Numbered from the stretch's first letter, positions 16,099 to 24,945 are shown. The stretch: DNA of 28,401 bases from CBDUQP01 sp965369385 (GCA_965369385.1 CBDUQP010000029.1:1-28401), one strand, 5' to 3'. The notes: generated from the sequence alone by a model not told the origin. Made by a program: numbers and translations.

Positions 16099-16869
16099 AT
16101 GACCAGCGAACATCCAGAAGAAGCGTCGGCTTTCTATGACAGTATCGCGGACTCCTATGACAGCATGTTCTCATTCGACTCCCGCCTGGTCGCTGCCCGC
16201 CAGTTTGTGGGTGCCCTTGGCGAGCGCGTGAAAGCGGCGGCCGCGGTGGATGTCGGCTGCGGTACGGGGGCATATTCACTGGCACTGGCGGCGGCGGGTA
16301 TCCGCACAATCGCAGCGGACGTCTCCCAGACGATGCTCGATAAAGCTCACGCCAACGCGAGCAGACTCGGCATATCAATAGAGTGCAGGCTCGCCGGTCT
16401 TGAGGAACTCACCGAGGCGATAACGTGCCCGGTGGACCTGATTGTCTGCATGGGCAACACGTTACCGCATCTGCTGACGCCTGAATCGCTGGCTTCTGCC
16501 TTGGACGGTTGTCACGGGATTCTGAATTCAGGCGGGCACCTGGTGCTTCAATTGCTGAACTACGAGAGAATCCTGGCCCGCAGGGAGAGAGTGGTTGGGG
16601 TAAGCAGAAATGCCGATCGTGAGTTTGTCAGGTTCTATGACTTCATCGATCCGCTGATCCAATTCAATCTGCTGGAACTGGATTGGGGCAAGCCAGTGCT
16701 CACAACCAGCCTGAGCGGCACGATGCTATTTCCCTACAAAGCCGCGCAGTTGCGAAGCGCTCTGGCAGCCCGCGGATTTGGCGAGGTGGAGTTGTTCGGG
16801 GGCTTGGGCTTCAAGACGTATGACAGCGAATCGTCCGAAACCCTCCTGATCCTGGCCCGGCGGGACTGA
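16099..16869 (+). CDS. Class I SAM-dependent methyltransferase
   Basis: A 256-residue Rossmann-fold methyltransferase. Motif I is AVDVGCGTGAYSLALA, followed by the acidic end of strand 2 in IAADVSQTMLDKA and by motif IV DLIVCMGNTLPHL. The start of the protein (EASAFYDSIADSYDSMF) is typical of small-molecule methyltransferases of the Methyltransf_25/11 group. The substrate cannot be read from sequence. ATG 16099 is chosen; the frame opens earlier at GTG 16057 and ATG 16066. TGCTACAAT sits just upstream, so a near-leaderless transcript is possible. The neighbour is a divergent hydrolase-like gene. Confidence 0.85.
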   Translation: MTSEHPEEASAFYDSIADSYDSMFSFDSRLVAARQFVGALGERVKAAAAVDVGCGTGAYSLALAAAGIRTIAADVSQTMLDKAHANASRLGISIECRLAGLEELTEAITCPVDLIVCMGNTLPHLLTPESLASALDGCHGILNSGGHLVLQLLNYERILARRERVVGVSRNADREFVRFYDFIDPLIQFNLLELDWGKPVLTTSLSGTMLFPYKAAQLRSALAARGFGEVELFGGLGFKTYDSESSETLLILARRD

Positions 16870-17192
16870 CTGTCGCGGATGGTGGATATCGACCTGCGGC
16901 TTGGAGGTTATTTGTGCGCAAAACAAAGGCCCGAAAGGCCAGGCCTTCCGGACGCTTTGCTTGCACTCCCTCCAGGGTGCGCATATTGCAAATGTATCTT
17001 TAACCACTACTTTGTGCCGGCAATAATGATCAATGGCAACTTGGCTGCGCGGCGACCAGGCAAGAACTCACGGATACTCGCACCCGTCAGCATCACCGGT
17101 CCAAAATACTTCGCCCATCAACCTTGCAGGGCGCCTATCCGCCGGCCGCCCCGTCAGAGGGTGATGTGTTTCCAGATCAGATGGAATTACCA
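16870..17192. other. Convergent spacer, no gene seen
   Basis: A frame is open across part of it (from 16879), but its translation looks non-coding. A GC hairpin (CCGAAAGGCC/GGCCTTCCGG near 16929-16950) could end the methyltransferase transcript, although no T-run follows. Confidence 0.4.
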
Positions 17193-17486
17193 TCATGATT
17201 TGTCGTTGTCCGACTTTCCGTCATCAGTGCCCTTTTTTGGGCCCCGACGGATCTCCAGCATCTTGCGGAGATAGCGGTTCTCTCTGCGCGTAGCCTCCAC
17301 GTCGAATAGCAGGTACTTTGTCTGAAGACGAACCGTATCAAAGACATCCTCAAGCGTGGAGCTTGCAGGACTACCGCCGCCGAGCGTGTCTGCTGTCTTG
17401 TCAGATGTGTATTCTCCAACAGCCGGGTAAGAACTCATGACCTCCGATAACTCGACCAGTTTCTTCTTGATCGCCACCTCGCTCAT
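17193..17486 (-). CDS. Small hypothetical protein
   Basis: A 97-residue protein that I do not recognise. It is charged, with a predicted helical stretch (FDTVRLQTKYLLFDVEATRRENRYLRK, about residues 49-75) that could form a coiled coil, and a lysine/aspartate-rich tail (KKGTDDGKSDNDKS) likely disordered. There is no signal peptide or membrane segment. AGGAG lies 7 bases before ATG 17486, which is the main evidence that the gene is real. It stands alone between convergent and divergent neighbours. Confidence 0.65.
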   Translation of the reverse strand: MSEVAIKKKLVELSEVMSSYPAVGEYTSDKTADTLGGGSPASSTLEDVFDTVRLQTKYLLFDVEATRRENRYLRKMLEIRRGPKKGTDDGKSDNDKS

Positions 17487-17999
17487 GGCAGCTCCTCTCT
17501 ATAATATTGATGAAATGATAGATCTCGTTGAAAAGGCACCCAGGTAAACCGAATATCCTTTCCTATATCCTGTACTTAAGCAAACCCGGTGCCAAACGTT
17601 CAATGCCTCGTGCTTACGAGAAATGGAAGTGTAAGATACATATTTGCAGGAGGTTGAGTCGGAAGGAATAATAGTCTCCAACTGTGACGGATGTTCGGTT
17701 TGTTCGGGCATGTTTCCAGCCGGCAACAGGCCATCTCTGGGCACGATGTCGTCAGTGTGTGTCGCAGGAAGAAGTAATGGGCCTCTGTCACTTTATGGGA
17801 TCCATGTTGTATTTGGGCAACACACAATGTTTCTGTTACACAACCGAAGGCCTTGTGCTTCGGATAATTTCAGGAAACGGGCTTGATGGAGCATGTCGTC
17901 ATTGCTGATCTTTCTTGATACAATGCTGTTTACGGAGCTTCTTTCAGGCGAGCGAAGCCTGTATATGTGCATGGGCAGCTCGGCCGAATGTGGAGAATG
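17487..17999. other. Intergenic region, no gene supported
   Basis: About 510 bases between the leftward small gene and rightward maf. Several short frames are open on both strands, but none has a ribosome site together with recognisable residues. The upstream region for both genes must include their promoters; TACAAT near 17919 is a possible rightward -10 with no clear -35. Confidence 0.4.
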
Positions 18000-18602
18000 A
18001 TGGTTACGGAATGTTCGAAAACCGGATGCGGGTTTATTCTGGCATCGCAAAGCCCTCGCCGCCGCATGCTTATGGAACAAGCGGGGATTAAGTTCGATGT
18101 CATCCCCCCGCACATCGACGAACCCACCCACCTTGCCGCAGGCTTGCTTCCTCGCCAGTATGCCGAATCGCTGGCGTACTTCAAGGCACGCAGCGTCAAG
18201 GAGTTGTACAAGGATGCCGTGGTTCTGGGGGCCGACACCATCGCCATAGTTGATGGCGAAGTGCTTGGAAAACCCATCGATCAGGCCGATGCGCGGCGCA
18301 TGCTTGGTGCTCTTTCGGCAAGTAGACACAAAATAGTCACCGGTATCGCCCTGCTGGGCAATGGCCGCAGAATCATAACATCAGACGTTACATACGTGAC
18401 TATGCGAGCGATAACTCCCTCAGAAATGGATGATTATATCGAATCGGGAGAATGGCGGGATAAAGCTGGTGCCTATGCGATACAGGAAACTGCTGACAGG
18501 TTCGTTGTGGCAATCGCAGGCAGTTTCTCCAACATTGTCGGATTGCCGATAGAACTTACGCAGTTGGCGATGAAGGAGTTGGCGAAACATGAGCAAACCT
18601 GA
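18000..18602 (+). CDS. maf: Maf-family nucleoside triphosphate pyrophosphatase
   Basis: Removes non-canonical or excess nucleotides by hydrolysing NTPs to monophosphates; related to septum-formation inhibitor Maf. Signature segments are FILASQSPRRRMLM near the N-terminus, VLGADTIAIVDGEVLGKP mid-protein, and YAIQETADRFV...GSFSNIVGLP near the C-terminus. The layout fits the dTTP/UTP-specific branch. The length is about 200 residues. ATG 18000 with GGAG 4 bases upstream is preferred; ATG 17997, 17988 and 17967 are in frame. The 3' end overlaps the DUF192 gene by 14 bases, so the two are probably co-translated. Confidence 0.93.
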   Translation: MVTECSKTGCGFILASQSPRRRMLMEQAGIKFDVIPPHIDEPTHLAAGLLPRQYAESLAYFKARSVKELYKDAVVLGADTIAIVDGEVLGKPIDQADARRMLGALSASRHKIVTGIALLGNGRRIITSDVTYVTMRAITPSEMDDYIESGEWRDKAGAYAIQETADRFVVAIAGSFSNIVGLPIELTQLAMKELAKHEQT

Positions 18603-19089
18603 TCGCAATTTTGGCAAATGTGTGTCTAACAGTATTTCAAATATCGCCTTATGCATCAGAGCGTTCATGTTGATCCTGGGGGTGCTCACCGGTGGATGCA
18701 ACAGTAGCGAAGATCCTCCACAGATTATTATCGGGCAGGCATCGTGGTATCTGGAAGTGGCATCTGACGCCAAAACCCAATATACGGGGCTCGCGGGACG
18801 GGCCGAACTTGCCGCTGATGTCGGTATGCTTTTTGTGTTTTCCCAAGACAAGGTTAGAGCTTTTTGCATGCGTGGATGCCTGATTCCGATAGACATAGCG
18901 TTCATGGACAAAGATTTCAAGATCGTGAAGATTCACACAATGCAGGTCGAAGCCGATCGCGTGGGCCGGGTTGCGTACAGCTCCCACTTGCCCGCCCGGT
19001 ATGCATTTGAAGTGGTTGGCGGTACATTTGGGCGCCTTGGGATCAAGGAAGGGGATCGGGCCACAATACGGGGCACTATCTCTCAGTAA
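18589..19089 (+). CDS. DUF192-family lipoprotein
   Basis: A 166-residue exported protein. An N-terminal basic region is followed by a hydrophobic stretch and LTGGC, a lipobox-like site with Cys37 as the possible lipid anchor (Thr at -3 is not ideal). The rest is a DUF192 domain: YTGLAGRAELAADVGMLFVF, then the FCMRGCLIPIDIAFMD motif, and the C-terminal GTFGRLGIKEGDRATI strand. DUF192 proteins are small beta proteins of unknown function, often secreted. The start ATG lies inside the end of maf. Confidence 0.88.
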   Translation: MSKPDRNFGKCVSNSISNIALCIRAFMLILGVLTGGCNSSEDPPQIIIGQASWYLEVASDAKTQYTGLAGRAELAADVGMLFVFSQDKVRAFCMRGCLIPIDIAFMDKDFKIVKIHTMQVEADRVGRVAYSSHLPARYAFEVVGGTFGRLGIKEGDRATIRGTISQ

Positions 19090-19229
19090 CTAAAGAGACT
19101 AGCTATCGATGACGATGATCATGATTAGCGGCGGTACGTAACGCTGGATCGCGTGAATGTTGTGAAACGTTAACCTGGAGGTGCCGGTTCCTGTCGATTT
19201 AGCCGGGATCAGGACCAAGTCAGGATCGG

Positions 19230-20411
19230 ATGATAGTGTCAGACAGACCCAAGCTACTGTGGATAGGCAACAGGCCCGCGCCAAGAGAAATCATGGCAGC
19301 TGCGGGCAACGACTGGACCGTCTGCGAGCATCGCGCCGAGGGCGACCTCTTGGCGGATGCGGATATAGACGACTCGGTAGTAGTTATCGTTGACGCCACC
19401 CAACAAGCCGCCGATGCCCTGATGAACTCTTCGCTGGCGGCGAGGCTTGGCGACGGTTCGGTAGTCGTGTTCTTCATGACTAACGGAAAACCGCTGTCCC
19501 TTCCCGCGTCCACAGCCGAAAACGGATGCTGCATCAAGGTATCTCACGATGTGTCTGCCGCAGAGATGGCTGCGCATCTGAACACCACCGTAATCCTGCA
19601 GAAGCAGATTGTTCTACTGGCAGAGAATCTCTCCCGGATCGAGCAGGCAGATACAGATAGCCCAGGCGTCATGATGGACGAGGAGATGAAGCTGGCTGCA
19701 CGTCTTCAGCGGGATTTTCTTCCGCATCGGTTGCCGGAGGTGGGCAGTGCTCGTTTTGGTGTGTTGTTCAAGCCCGCCAGCTTCGTCAGCGGTGACATCT
19801 ATGATGTTGTCCGCCTTGATGAGAGTCATATTGGTTTCTATATCGCAGATGCGGTTGGCCATGGCATGCCGGCAGCGCTGATGACCATGTTTATCAAGAA
19901 TTCCCTGCTTACCAAGCGCATTGTTGGTCACCAATATGAGCTGGTCTCGCCGGATGTCACTTTGGCACAACTGAACGAAGATATTTGCGGGCAGGATTTG
20001 TCTAATTGCCAGTTTTGCTCAGCCGTGTATGCGGTGGTAGACGTAAACACGCTGGAGCTTACATACGCCATTGGCGGCCATCCTCGTCCGATTGTTCTGC
20101 GTGCAAGCGGGGAGATGGAGACGCTGGAGTCCGCGGGCGGCCTGCTGGGTTTGTTCGAGGATGAAACGTTCGAGTCCGAAACCGTGCAGCTCTATCGGGG
20201 AGACAGGGTGTTGTTCTATACTGATGGCGCGGAAGACGTTCTTCAGCCGGTCAAGGGTGCACACACGCCTCTGTGCGAGATAATCGATCCCATCATTCGC
20301 CTTCCACGCGAGGACATGCTGTTCCAGTTGACGGATATTCTGGAAAGGGCTTCTGTGGGGCAGCCGGATCTGGACGATTGCACCGCCATCGTTCTGGACA
20401 TCGAAAAGTAA
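19230..20411 (+). CDS. SpoIIE/RsbU-type PP2C phosphatase with receiver-like N-terminus
   Basis: A 393-residue serine phosphatase of the kind that acts on anti-anti-sigma factors in partner-switching signalling. The PPM domain covers about residues 150-393. AARLQRDFLP starts it, with metal-binding positions Asp189 (SGDIYD) and Asp207 (IADAVGHG), then TDGAED and DDCTAIVLDI at the end. Residues 1-125 have the strand pattern of a response-regulator receiver, with Asp55 in VVIVDATQQ at the phosphoacceptor place, but lack the acidic pair after the first strand, so it may be a pseudo-receiver. No anti-sigma factor or STAS protein is nearby. AGGA lies 4 bases before ATG 19230. Confidence 0.88.
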   Translation: MIVSDRPKLLWIGNRPAPREIMAAAGNDWTVCEHRAEGDLLADADIDDSVVVIVDATQQAADALMNSSLAARLGDGSVVVFFMTNGKPLSLPASTAENGCCIKVSHDVSAAEMAAHLNTTVILQKQIVLLAENLSRIEQADTDSPGVMMDEEMKLAARLQRDFLPHRLPEVGSARFGVLFKPASFVSGDIYDVVRLDESHIGFYIADAVGHGMPAALMTMFIKNSLLTKRIVGHQYELVSPDVTLAQLNEDICGQDLSNCQFCSAVYAVVDVNTLELTYAIGGHPRPIVLRASGEMETLESAGGLLGLFEDETFESETVQLYRGDRVLFYTDGAEDVLQPVKGAHTPLCEIIDPIIRLPREDMLFQLTDILERASVGQPDLDDCTAIVLDIEK

Positions 20412-20646
20412 GCCATTTCTGCGTGGTCAGGGTCGGTTTCGGTACAACTCACCGCACCACAATCGCCGGGGTTTGCTAACGAATTGCTTGACACGGAAGG
20501 CAATCTCTGTGACATTGCCTTGCCGTTAGAAGAACTGCCGGCGCCTATACGCTGTTTGCTGTCTGTGTATGGTCCGCGGCGGACCTTGCCCCAGGGCGGG
20601 AAGTTCATTGAGTTGCGATTTAACAATGCCGGTTTCGTCTGAAAAA

Positions 20647-21369
20647 ATGTCTGATTTGAAGCGAAAACATAAACCGAATGCCTTGCTTGCGTTCCTGCTT
20701 GCCTGGGCCGTTCCGGGTGCGGGGCACGTATACGCTGGCAAACCTTATCATGGTTTGGTCATCTTCCTGGTTATCTCAGCCACATTCTGGGCAGGCATGG
20801 GCATGGGCGGAGTGATGACCGTTGACAACCGAACGGAGCGATGGTGGTTCATCGCGAACATGATGACCGGTGTTCACGGCGTTACGAGTTACTATCGGCG
20901 CGAGGCTGTGTGCGATAAGTTGCTCGATAAGCTGCTTGAGAAGACAGATGAAGATGGATATGCCAATATCAGGGATAAGAACCAAGAGGATATCAGAACT
21001 GAAAAGGCCAATATTGGCGAACTGAAGCTCGCACGCGATGAGCTTTCGGGCAAGCTGAGAAACACGATGCTGTCTGGTGAGGAACGATCAAATATTGAGC
21101 AGCGGATTAACGCGATCAATAACGAGTTTATGCAGACCAAACGGGAGATACTGCGGCTGGAATCGCGACAGATCTCTCTGAAGCAGGAGCTGCTTGACGA
21201 AGCGATTGTTGAAGAAGGCCTGGCGCTTGTGCCGCCAACGTCCACAGTTGCCAGGGCGTATTCGGGAATTGCCGGCATGCTGAACATGGTGTGCATCTTT
21301 GACGCCGGGCTTATCGTGCTGATGGGATCGGTGCGTGCTGCCGGGCGGCCGCGAAGGGGGAAGGCATGA
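20647..21369 (+). CDS. DUF6677-like membrane protein with coiled-coil insertion
   Basis: A 240-residue membrane protein. The N-terminus has FLLAWAVPGAGHVYAGKPYHG, a TM2-like hairpin sequence, followed by a second membrane segment (LVIFLVISATFWAGMGMGG). A strongly charged helical region of about 90 residues follows (roughly residues 95-190), likely a coiled coil, and a third membrane segment (MLNMVCIFDAGLIVLMGSV) sits near the end. Function unknown. ATG 20647 is chosen because MPVSSEK and earlier residues do not match; the 235 bases before it hold no gene. The stop overlaps the next start (ATGA), so the two proteins may form a complex. Confidence 0.7.
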   Translation: MSDLKRKHKPNALLAFLLAWAVPGAGHVYAGKPYHGLVIFLVISATFWAGMGMGGVMTVDNRTERWWFIANMMTGVHGVTSYYRREAVCDKLLDKLLEKTDEDGYANIRDKNQEDIRTEKANIGELKLARDELSGKLRNTMLSGEERSNIEQRINAINNEFMQTKREILRLESRQISLKQELLDEAIVEEGLALVPPTSTVARAYSGIAGMLNMVCIFDAGLIVLMGSVRAAGRPRRGKA

Positions 21370-21590
21370 TAGCTCAACTATTCCTCAAGCCGATCGAAAT
21401 ATCCTTCCAGTCAGCGATGTGGTATATCATTCCCTTGTGTGCGGCCGTGGCGATTGTCTACAAGACCATCCGCACAGACGACATTCGGAAGCTTCCCCGG
21501 GCTGCGGCGGTGTTATTGTTCGTGTACGTATTACCGGGCCTTGCGCTGATGTCGGCGGTGTTGTGGGCGATTCACACATGGTGGCCGTAG
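21366..21590 (+). CDS. Small two-helix membrane protein
   Basis: A 74-residue protein with two membrane segments (MWYIIPLCAAVAIVYKT and AAAVLLFVYVLPGLALMSAVLW) joined by a short charged loop with a TDDIRKLPR stretch. I do not recognise a family. The start overlaps the previous stop by 4 bases, and a GGGGGAAGG ribosome site is adjacent. Translational coupling with the DUF6677-like protein suggests a shared role in the membrane. Confidence 0.75.
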   Translation: MIAQLFLKPIEISFQSAMWYIIPLCAAVAIVYKTIRTDDIRKLPRAAAVLLFVYVLPGLALMSAVLWAIHTWWP

Positions 21591-21716
21591 CCGCAATTTC
21601 TGGCAGGCATGCCGCCTGATATCGCTGATCTGCGGCAAATCCGGATTTTACGCTTATATCTATTATTCCCACTTCGTTGTCTCGCTGTCGGTCTATCTTC
21701 TCCTATTCTCCTGAAA

Positions 21717-21772
21717 GGACTTACGTCTGTGAATTCGTGAGGAGCAACGCGTTCTCAAGTCTCCGTAAGTCC
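21717..21772. other. Perfect 9-bp inverted repeat with palindromic loop
   Basis: GGACTTACG (21717-21725) and CGTAAGTCC (21764-21772) are exact complements around a 38-base loop that contains the palindrome AACGCGTT. It lies about 20 bases before the promoter at 21792-21820 and after the small membrane protein gene. It may be a regulatory site, a terminator without T-run, or a small structured RNA. Confidence 0.4.
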
Positions 21773-21791
21773 ATTTCCCAAGCCGCATTGT

Positions 21792-21820
21792 TTGTTATTA
21801 ACTCAGATCCAGCCTACAAT
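21792..21820 (+). promoter_or_regulatory. Sigma70 promoter for the isochorismatase-fold gene
   Basis: TTGTTA (21792-21797), a 17-base spacer and TACAAT (21815-21820) give a predicted start near 21827, about 60 bases before ATG 21886. Confidence 0.55.
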
Positions 21821-21885
21821 TGTGTTAGAGGTCGGGGCTTGCTTTGGGCAGTGAATGCTGTCTGTATGGGTGCCGGGAGGCGATC

Positions 21886-22551
21886 ATGCAGTACGAACGA
21901 ATACTGTTGGATTTTGAGACGCAAAGGGATTACTTCGATCCTTCGGGTAAGTGCTTTCAGAAAGGTGCCGATCGGGTTTTGACGAATGTTCGTCGCCTTT
22001 TCAAGTGGGTTCGCGCGGAGCATGTGCCCGTAATCAGTACCATGCTGTGGACTCCCCAGTCCCGCGATGTCATACCTGTCGATGACGATGATCCCGTTTG
22101 CGTTGTCGGTACGCCCGGTTCGAAGAAGGTGGGGGGCACCGTCCTTCCGAAACACATCACATTTGACTATCGCAACACTACCGATCTCCCCTGGGCTCTG
22201 TTCGACTCGTATCAGCAGGTCGTGTTCGAGAGCCGATTTACCGACATCTTCGTCCATCCCAGAATCGATCGCCTGATCACCCAGTTGGGCAAATCCACCT
22301 ACATTATTTGCGGTGCCACTCTGGACGGCAGCGTTATGCAAGCGGTGCTTGGCCTGCGGGCTCGCGGCGCGGGCGTTATCGTGGTTTGCGATGCGGTGCT
22401 GTCGCCCGCCGGTTCGGATACCGATATGGAATACCGCCGTCTTGACGCCAAGGGAGCAGTTATCTGCACCGCGTCACAAGTTATTGCTCATGGCACGAAA
22501 AGCCGCCGCCGGAGGCCCAAAGTTATAGATTCCTTCCGCACCGGTTCCTGA
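21886..22551 (+). CDS. Isochorismatase-fold hydrolase, probably catalytically atypical
   Basis: A 221-residue cysteine-hydrolase-superfamily protein. The N-terminal RILLDFETQRDYFDP keeps the Asp (Asp9). The usual Lys segment (VVEKxxxSAF) reads VVFESRFTDIF, and the usual catalytic TDxCV reads LDGSV, with Ser149 in the nucleophile place, so the classic Asp-Lys-Cys triad is incomplete. The remaining fold segments (YIICGATLDGSVMQAVLGLRARG, VIVVCDAV) are regular. It may be a pseudoenzyme or use other chemistry. GGGAGG sits about 6 bases before ATG 21886. It precedes prmC in the same direction after 122 bases. Confidence 0.82.
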   Translation: MQYERILLDFETQRDYFDPSGKCFQKGADRVLTNVRRLFKWVRAEHVPVISTMLWTPQSRDVIPVDDDDPVCVVGTPGSKKVGGTVLPKHITFDYRNTTDLPWALFDSYQQVVFESRFTDIFVHPRIDRLITQLGKSTYIICGATLDGSVMQAVLGLRARGAGVIVVCDAVLSPAGSDTDMEYRRLDAKGAVICTASQVIAHGTKSRRRRPKVIDSFRTGS

Positions 22552-22673
22552 GACGTTCTCACAGAGTTAGCCGCTAGCTCTCCGCTGAAAACGATCAGGA
22601 TTTCCGCGCCACCCCAAATGCTGAAATGCCCGAGCATCTTGCTATTTGAGGGTCAATCGGTTACCCCAAAGGC

Positions 22674-23546
22674 ATGACGATCAATGAACCATGGACGGTG
22701 ATAAGGTTGCTGGAGTGGACCAAAGAATATTTCTGCCACGCAGAGCTCGAATCCGCGCGCCTGCGGGCCGAAGTACTGCTGTCGCACGTGCTGGGATGCC
22801 AGCGAATAGAACTCTACGCCCGCTATGACTACCAGCCGAAACCGGACGAACTTGCCACATATCGCCAACTCGTGAAACGCGCGGCAGATCACGAACCAGT
22901 CGCCTATCTTGTCGGCCACAGAGAGTTTTATTCCCTGAAGTTCAAGGTAACCAAAGATGTTCTCGTCCCGCGCGCGGAGACCGAAATGCTGGTAGACGAG
23001 GCGATATCGCACCTCAAGAATCTCGGCCGGGCCGGGCTGATGTGGGATATATGCACCGGGTCGGGATGCGTGGCGGTGTCGGCGGCCAGCCAGGTGCAGG
23101 ATGTCACCGTACTGGCTAGCGACATTTGCACTCAGGCGATTGGGGTCGCCGAGGAAAACGCCCAGGCCAACGGCGTGTCAGATCGCGTAAGATGCAGACA
23201 GAGTGATCTGGCGACGATTCCCGAAGACTGCAAGGATATGGGCGATTTCGACGTTATCACGGCCAATCCGCCGTATGTTGGCGTTGATGACGATGTCGGC
23301 CCCGGGGTTAAGCACGAACCGAAACTGGCGCTCTACGCGGGCCCGGACGGACTCAAGTGCATTCGACCACTGGTAGTGCAGGCCGGGCAAGTGCTGCTCA
23401 GCGGAGGACTGTTCGCCATGGAATTTGGATGCGGACAAGCAGACGCCGTGCGGGACCTGATCGTCGCGACCGGGAATTTCCACGAACCTCGCATTCTCGT
23501 GGATCACCAGGGCATTGAACGAGTGTCCGTGGCAATTAAGATATAG
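22674..23546 (+). CDS. prmC: Peptide chain release factor N5-glutamine methyltransferase
   Basis: Methylates the Gln of the GGQ motif in release factors RF1 and RF2, which raises their activity. The N-terminal helical domain includes EPVAYLVGHREFYSL, the linker VLVPRAETE, then motif I DICTGSGC (residues 125-132) and the substrate-binding NPPY at residues 198-201. About 290 residues is usual. murA follows after 133 bases; prfA, often next to prmC in other genomes, is absent here. The start ATG 22674 fits the family N-terminus, though the ribosome site is weak. Confidence 0.94.
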   Translation: MTINEPWTVIRLLEWTKEYFCHAELESARLRAEVLLSHVLGCQRIELYARYDYQPKPDELATYRQLVKRAADHEPVAYLVGHREFYSLKFKVTKDVLVPRAETEMLVDEAISHLKNLGRAGLMWDICTGSGCVAVSAASQVQDVTVLASDICTQAIGVAEENAQANGVSDRVRCRQSDLATIPEDCKDMGDFDVITANPPYVGVDDDVGPGVKHEPKLALYAGPDGLKCIRPLVVQAGQVLLSGGLFAMEFGCGQADAVRDLIVATGNFHEPRILVDHQGIERVSVAIKI

Positions 23547-23679
23547 GCATCTTTCGGCTGCGGTCTGCCGGTGGCGAGCCTGGCGGGCAGGTTTCGATTG
23601 GCCGACGTTTGCGTAATATCAAAGAATTTCAGACAATATCAGAAAATCTCACAAGGTCTCCAACAGGACGGTAGCTGAA

Positions 23680-24945
23680 ATGGATAAGTTCGTAATAAAA
23701 GGCGGAAGCAGGCTCAAAGGTACGGTAAATATCAGCGGTTCGAAGAACGCCTCGCTGCCCATCATAGCCGCCTCCCTGCTTGCCGATGGGGTCAGCGAAT
23801 TAGTCAGCGTTCCGAATCTTGCCGACATCCGTCATATGCTCGATCTGATGGCAGAGCTTGGTTCGCCTGCGGTGCGAGACGATTCCGGCATCGTTCGCGT
23901 GGAAACCACGGATAGTTCGCTTGTTCACGCTCCGTACGATACCGTTCGCAAGATGCGTGCCAGCATCTGCGTGCTCGGGCCGCTGCTGGCCAGGCGCGGG
24001 CGGGCGCGGGTGGCAATGCCCGGCGGATGTGCGATTGGCTCGCGGCCGGTGGATCTTCACCTGCGCGGGCTGGAGGCACTTGGCGCGCGGATATCACTTG
24101 ATGGCGGCGATATAGTAGCCACTGCCGACAAGCTTCGTGGCGCGGAGATATTCCTCGGCGGGCCATTTGGCTCTACCGTGCTGGGCACCGCCAACGTGAT
24201 GAGCGCAGCCGTGCTGGCCAAGGGCACCACGATCATCGAGTCGGCGGCATGCGAGCCGGAGATTGCGGATCTTGTCGAATACCTCAACAAGATGGGTGCA
24301 AAAATCACCGGCGCAGGCACGCCCCGGTTGACAATAGAGGGAGTCGAATCGCTCCAGGGATGCAGGCATGAGGTTATCCCTGATCGCATAGAAGCGGGCA
24401 CCTTCATGATGGCCGCCGCCGCCACCAATGGCGAAGTTCATCTGGCCAATACCGATCTGGGACATATGCTTGCCGTAGTCGATAAGCTCAGGCAGATCGG
24501 CGTGAATGTGGACCGTGACGGCGACGGCGTATCCATTTCGTCTTCACGCCGACTTTCGCCCGCCGACGTCACCACCCAGCCGTATCCCGGTTTCCCCACC
24601 GACCTGCAGGCCCAACTGCTTACTCTTCTCTGCCAGGCCGAAGGCAACAGTGTAATCACCGAGAAAATTTATCCTGACAGGTTCATGCACGTCGCCGAGC
24701 TGCTCCGCATGGGAGCCAACATCCGCAAGGAAGGTCCCACCGCGATAGTCACCGGCGTGAAGGAACTCATAGGCGCACCGGTGATGGCCAGCGACCTGCG
24801 GGCATCGGCTGCGCTGGTCATTGCGGGGCTGATCGCCAGGGGCGAAACCACCATCAACCGTGTGTATCACATAGATCGCGGATACGAACGGATTGAGGAA
24901 AAGCTGCGGCCGCTCGGGGCAGATATCGAACGGGTGAACGAATAG
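23680..24945 (+). CDS. murA: UDP-N-acetylglucosamine 1-carboxyvinyltransferase
   Basis: First committed step of peptidoglycan synthesis: transfer of enolpyruvate from PEP to UDP-GlcNAc in the cytoplasm. The N-terminal GSKNASLPI carries the conserved Lys22-Asn23. The active-site loop MPGGCAIGSRPVDLHL has Cys117, the residue alkylated by fosfomycin, so this is the Cys type rather than the Asp variant of resistant species. The six-fold inside-out barrel pattern and the C-terminal INRVYHIDRGYERI are typical. 421 residues matches the family. It supports the presence of peptidoglycan in this lineage. Confidence 0.97.
   Translation: MDKFVIKGGSRLKGTVNISGSKNASLPIIAASLLADGVSELVSVPNLADIRHMLDLMAELGSPAVRDDSGIVRVETTDSSLVHAPYDTVRKMRASICVLGPLLARRGRARVAMPGGCAIGSRPVDLHLRGLEALGARISLDGGDIVATADKLRGAEIFLGGPFGSTVLGTANVMSAAVLAKGTTIIESAACEPEIADLVEYLNKMGAKITGAGTPRLTIEGVESLQGCRHEVIPDRIEAGTFMMAAAATNGEVHLANTDLGHMLAVVDKLRQIGVNVDRDGDGVSISSSRRLSPADVTTQPYPGFPTDLQAQLLTLLCQAEGNSVITEKIYPDRFMHVAELLRMGANIRKEGPTAIVTGVKELIGAPVMASDLRASAALVIAGLIARGETTINRVYHIDRGYERIEEKLRPLGADIERVNE

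Noticed and set aside
16879..17274. Rightward 131-codon frame after the methyltransferase
   Set aside because: Composition looks non-coding, and the frame runs into the antisense of the better-supported small gene at 17193-17486.
21677..21982. Rightward 101-codon frame before the isochorismatase gene
   Set aside because: It crosses the inverted repeat and promoter and overlaps the well-supported gene start at 21886 in another frame.
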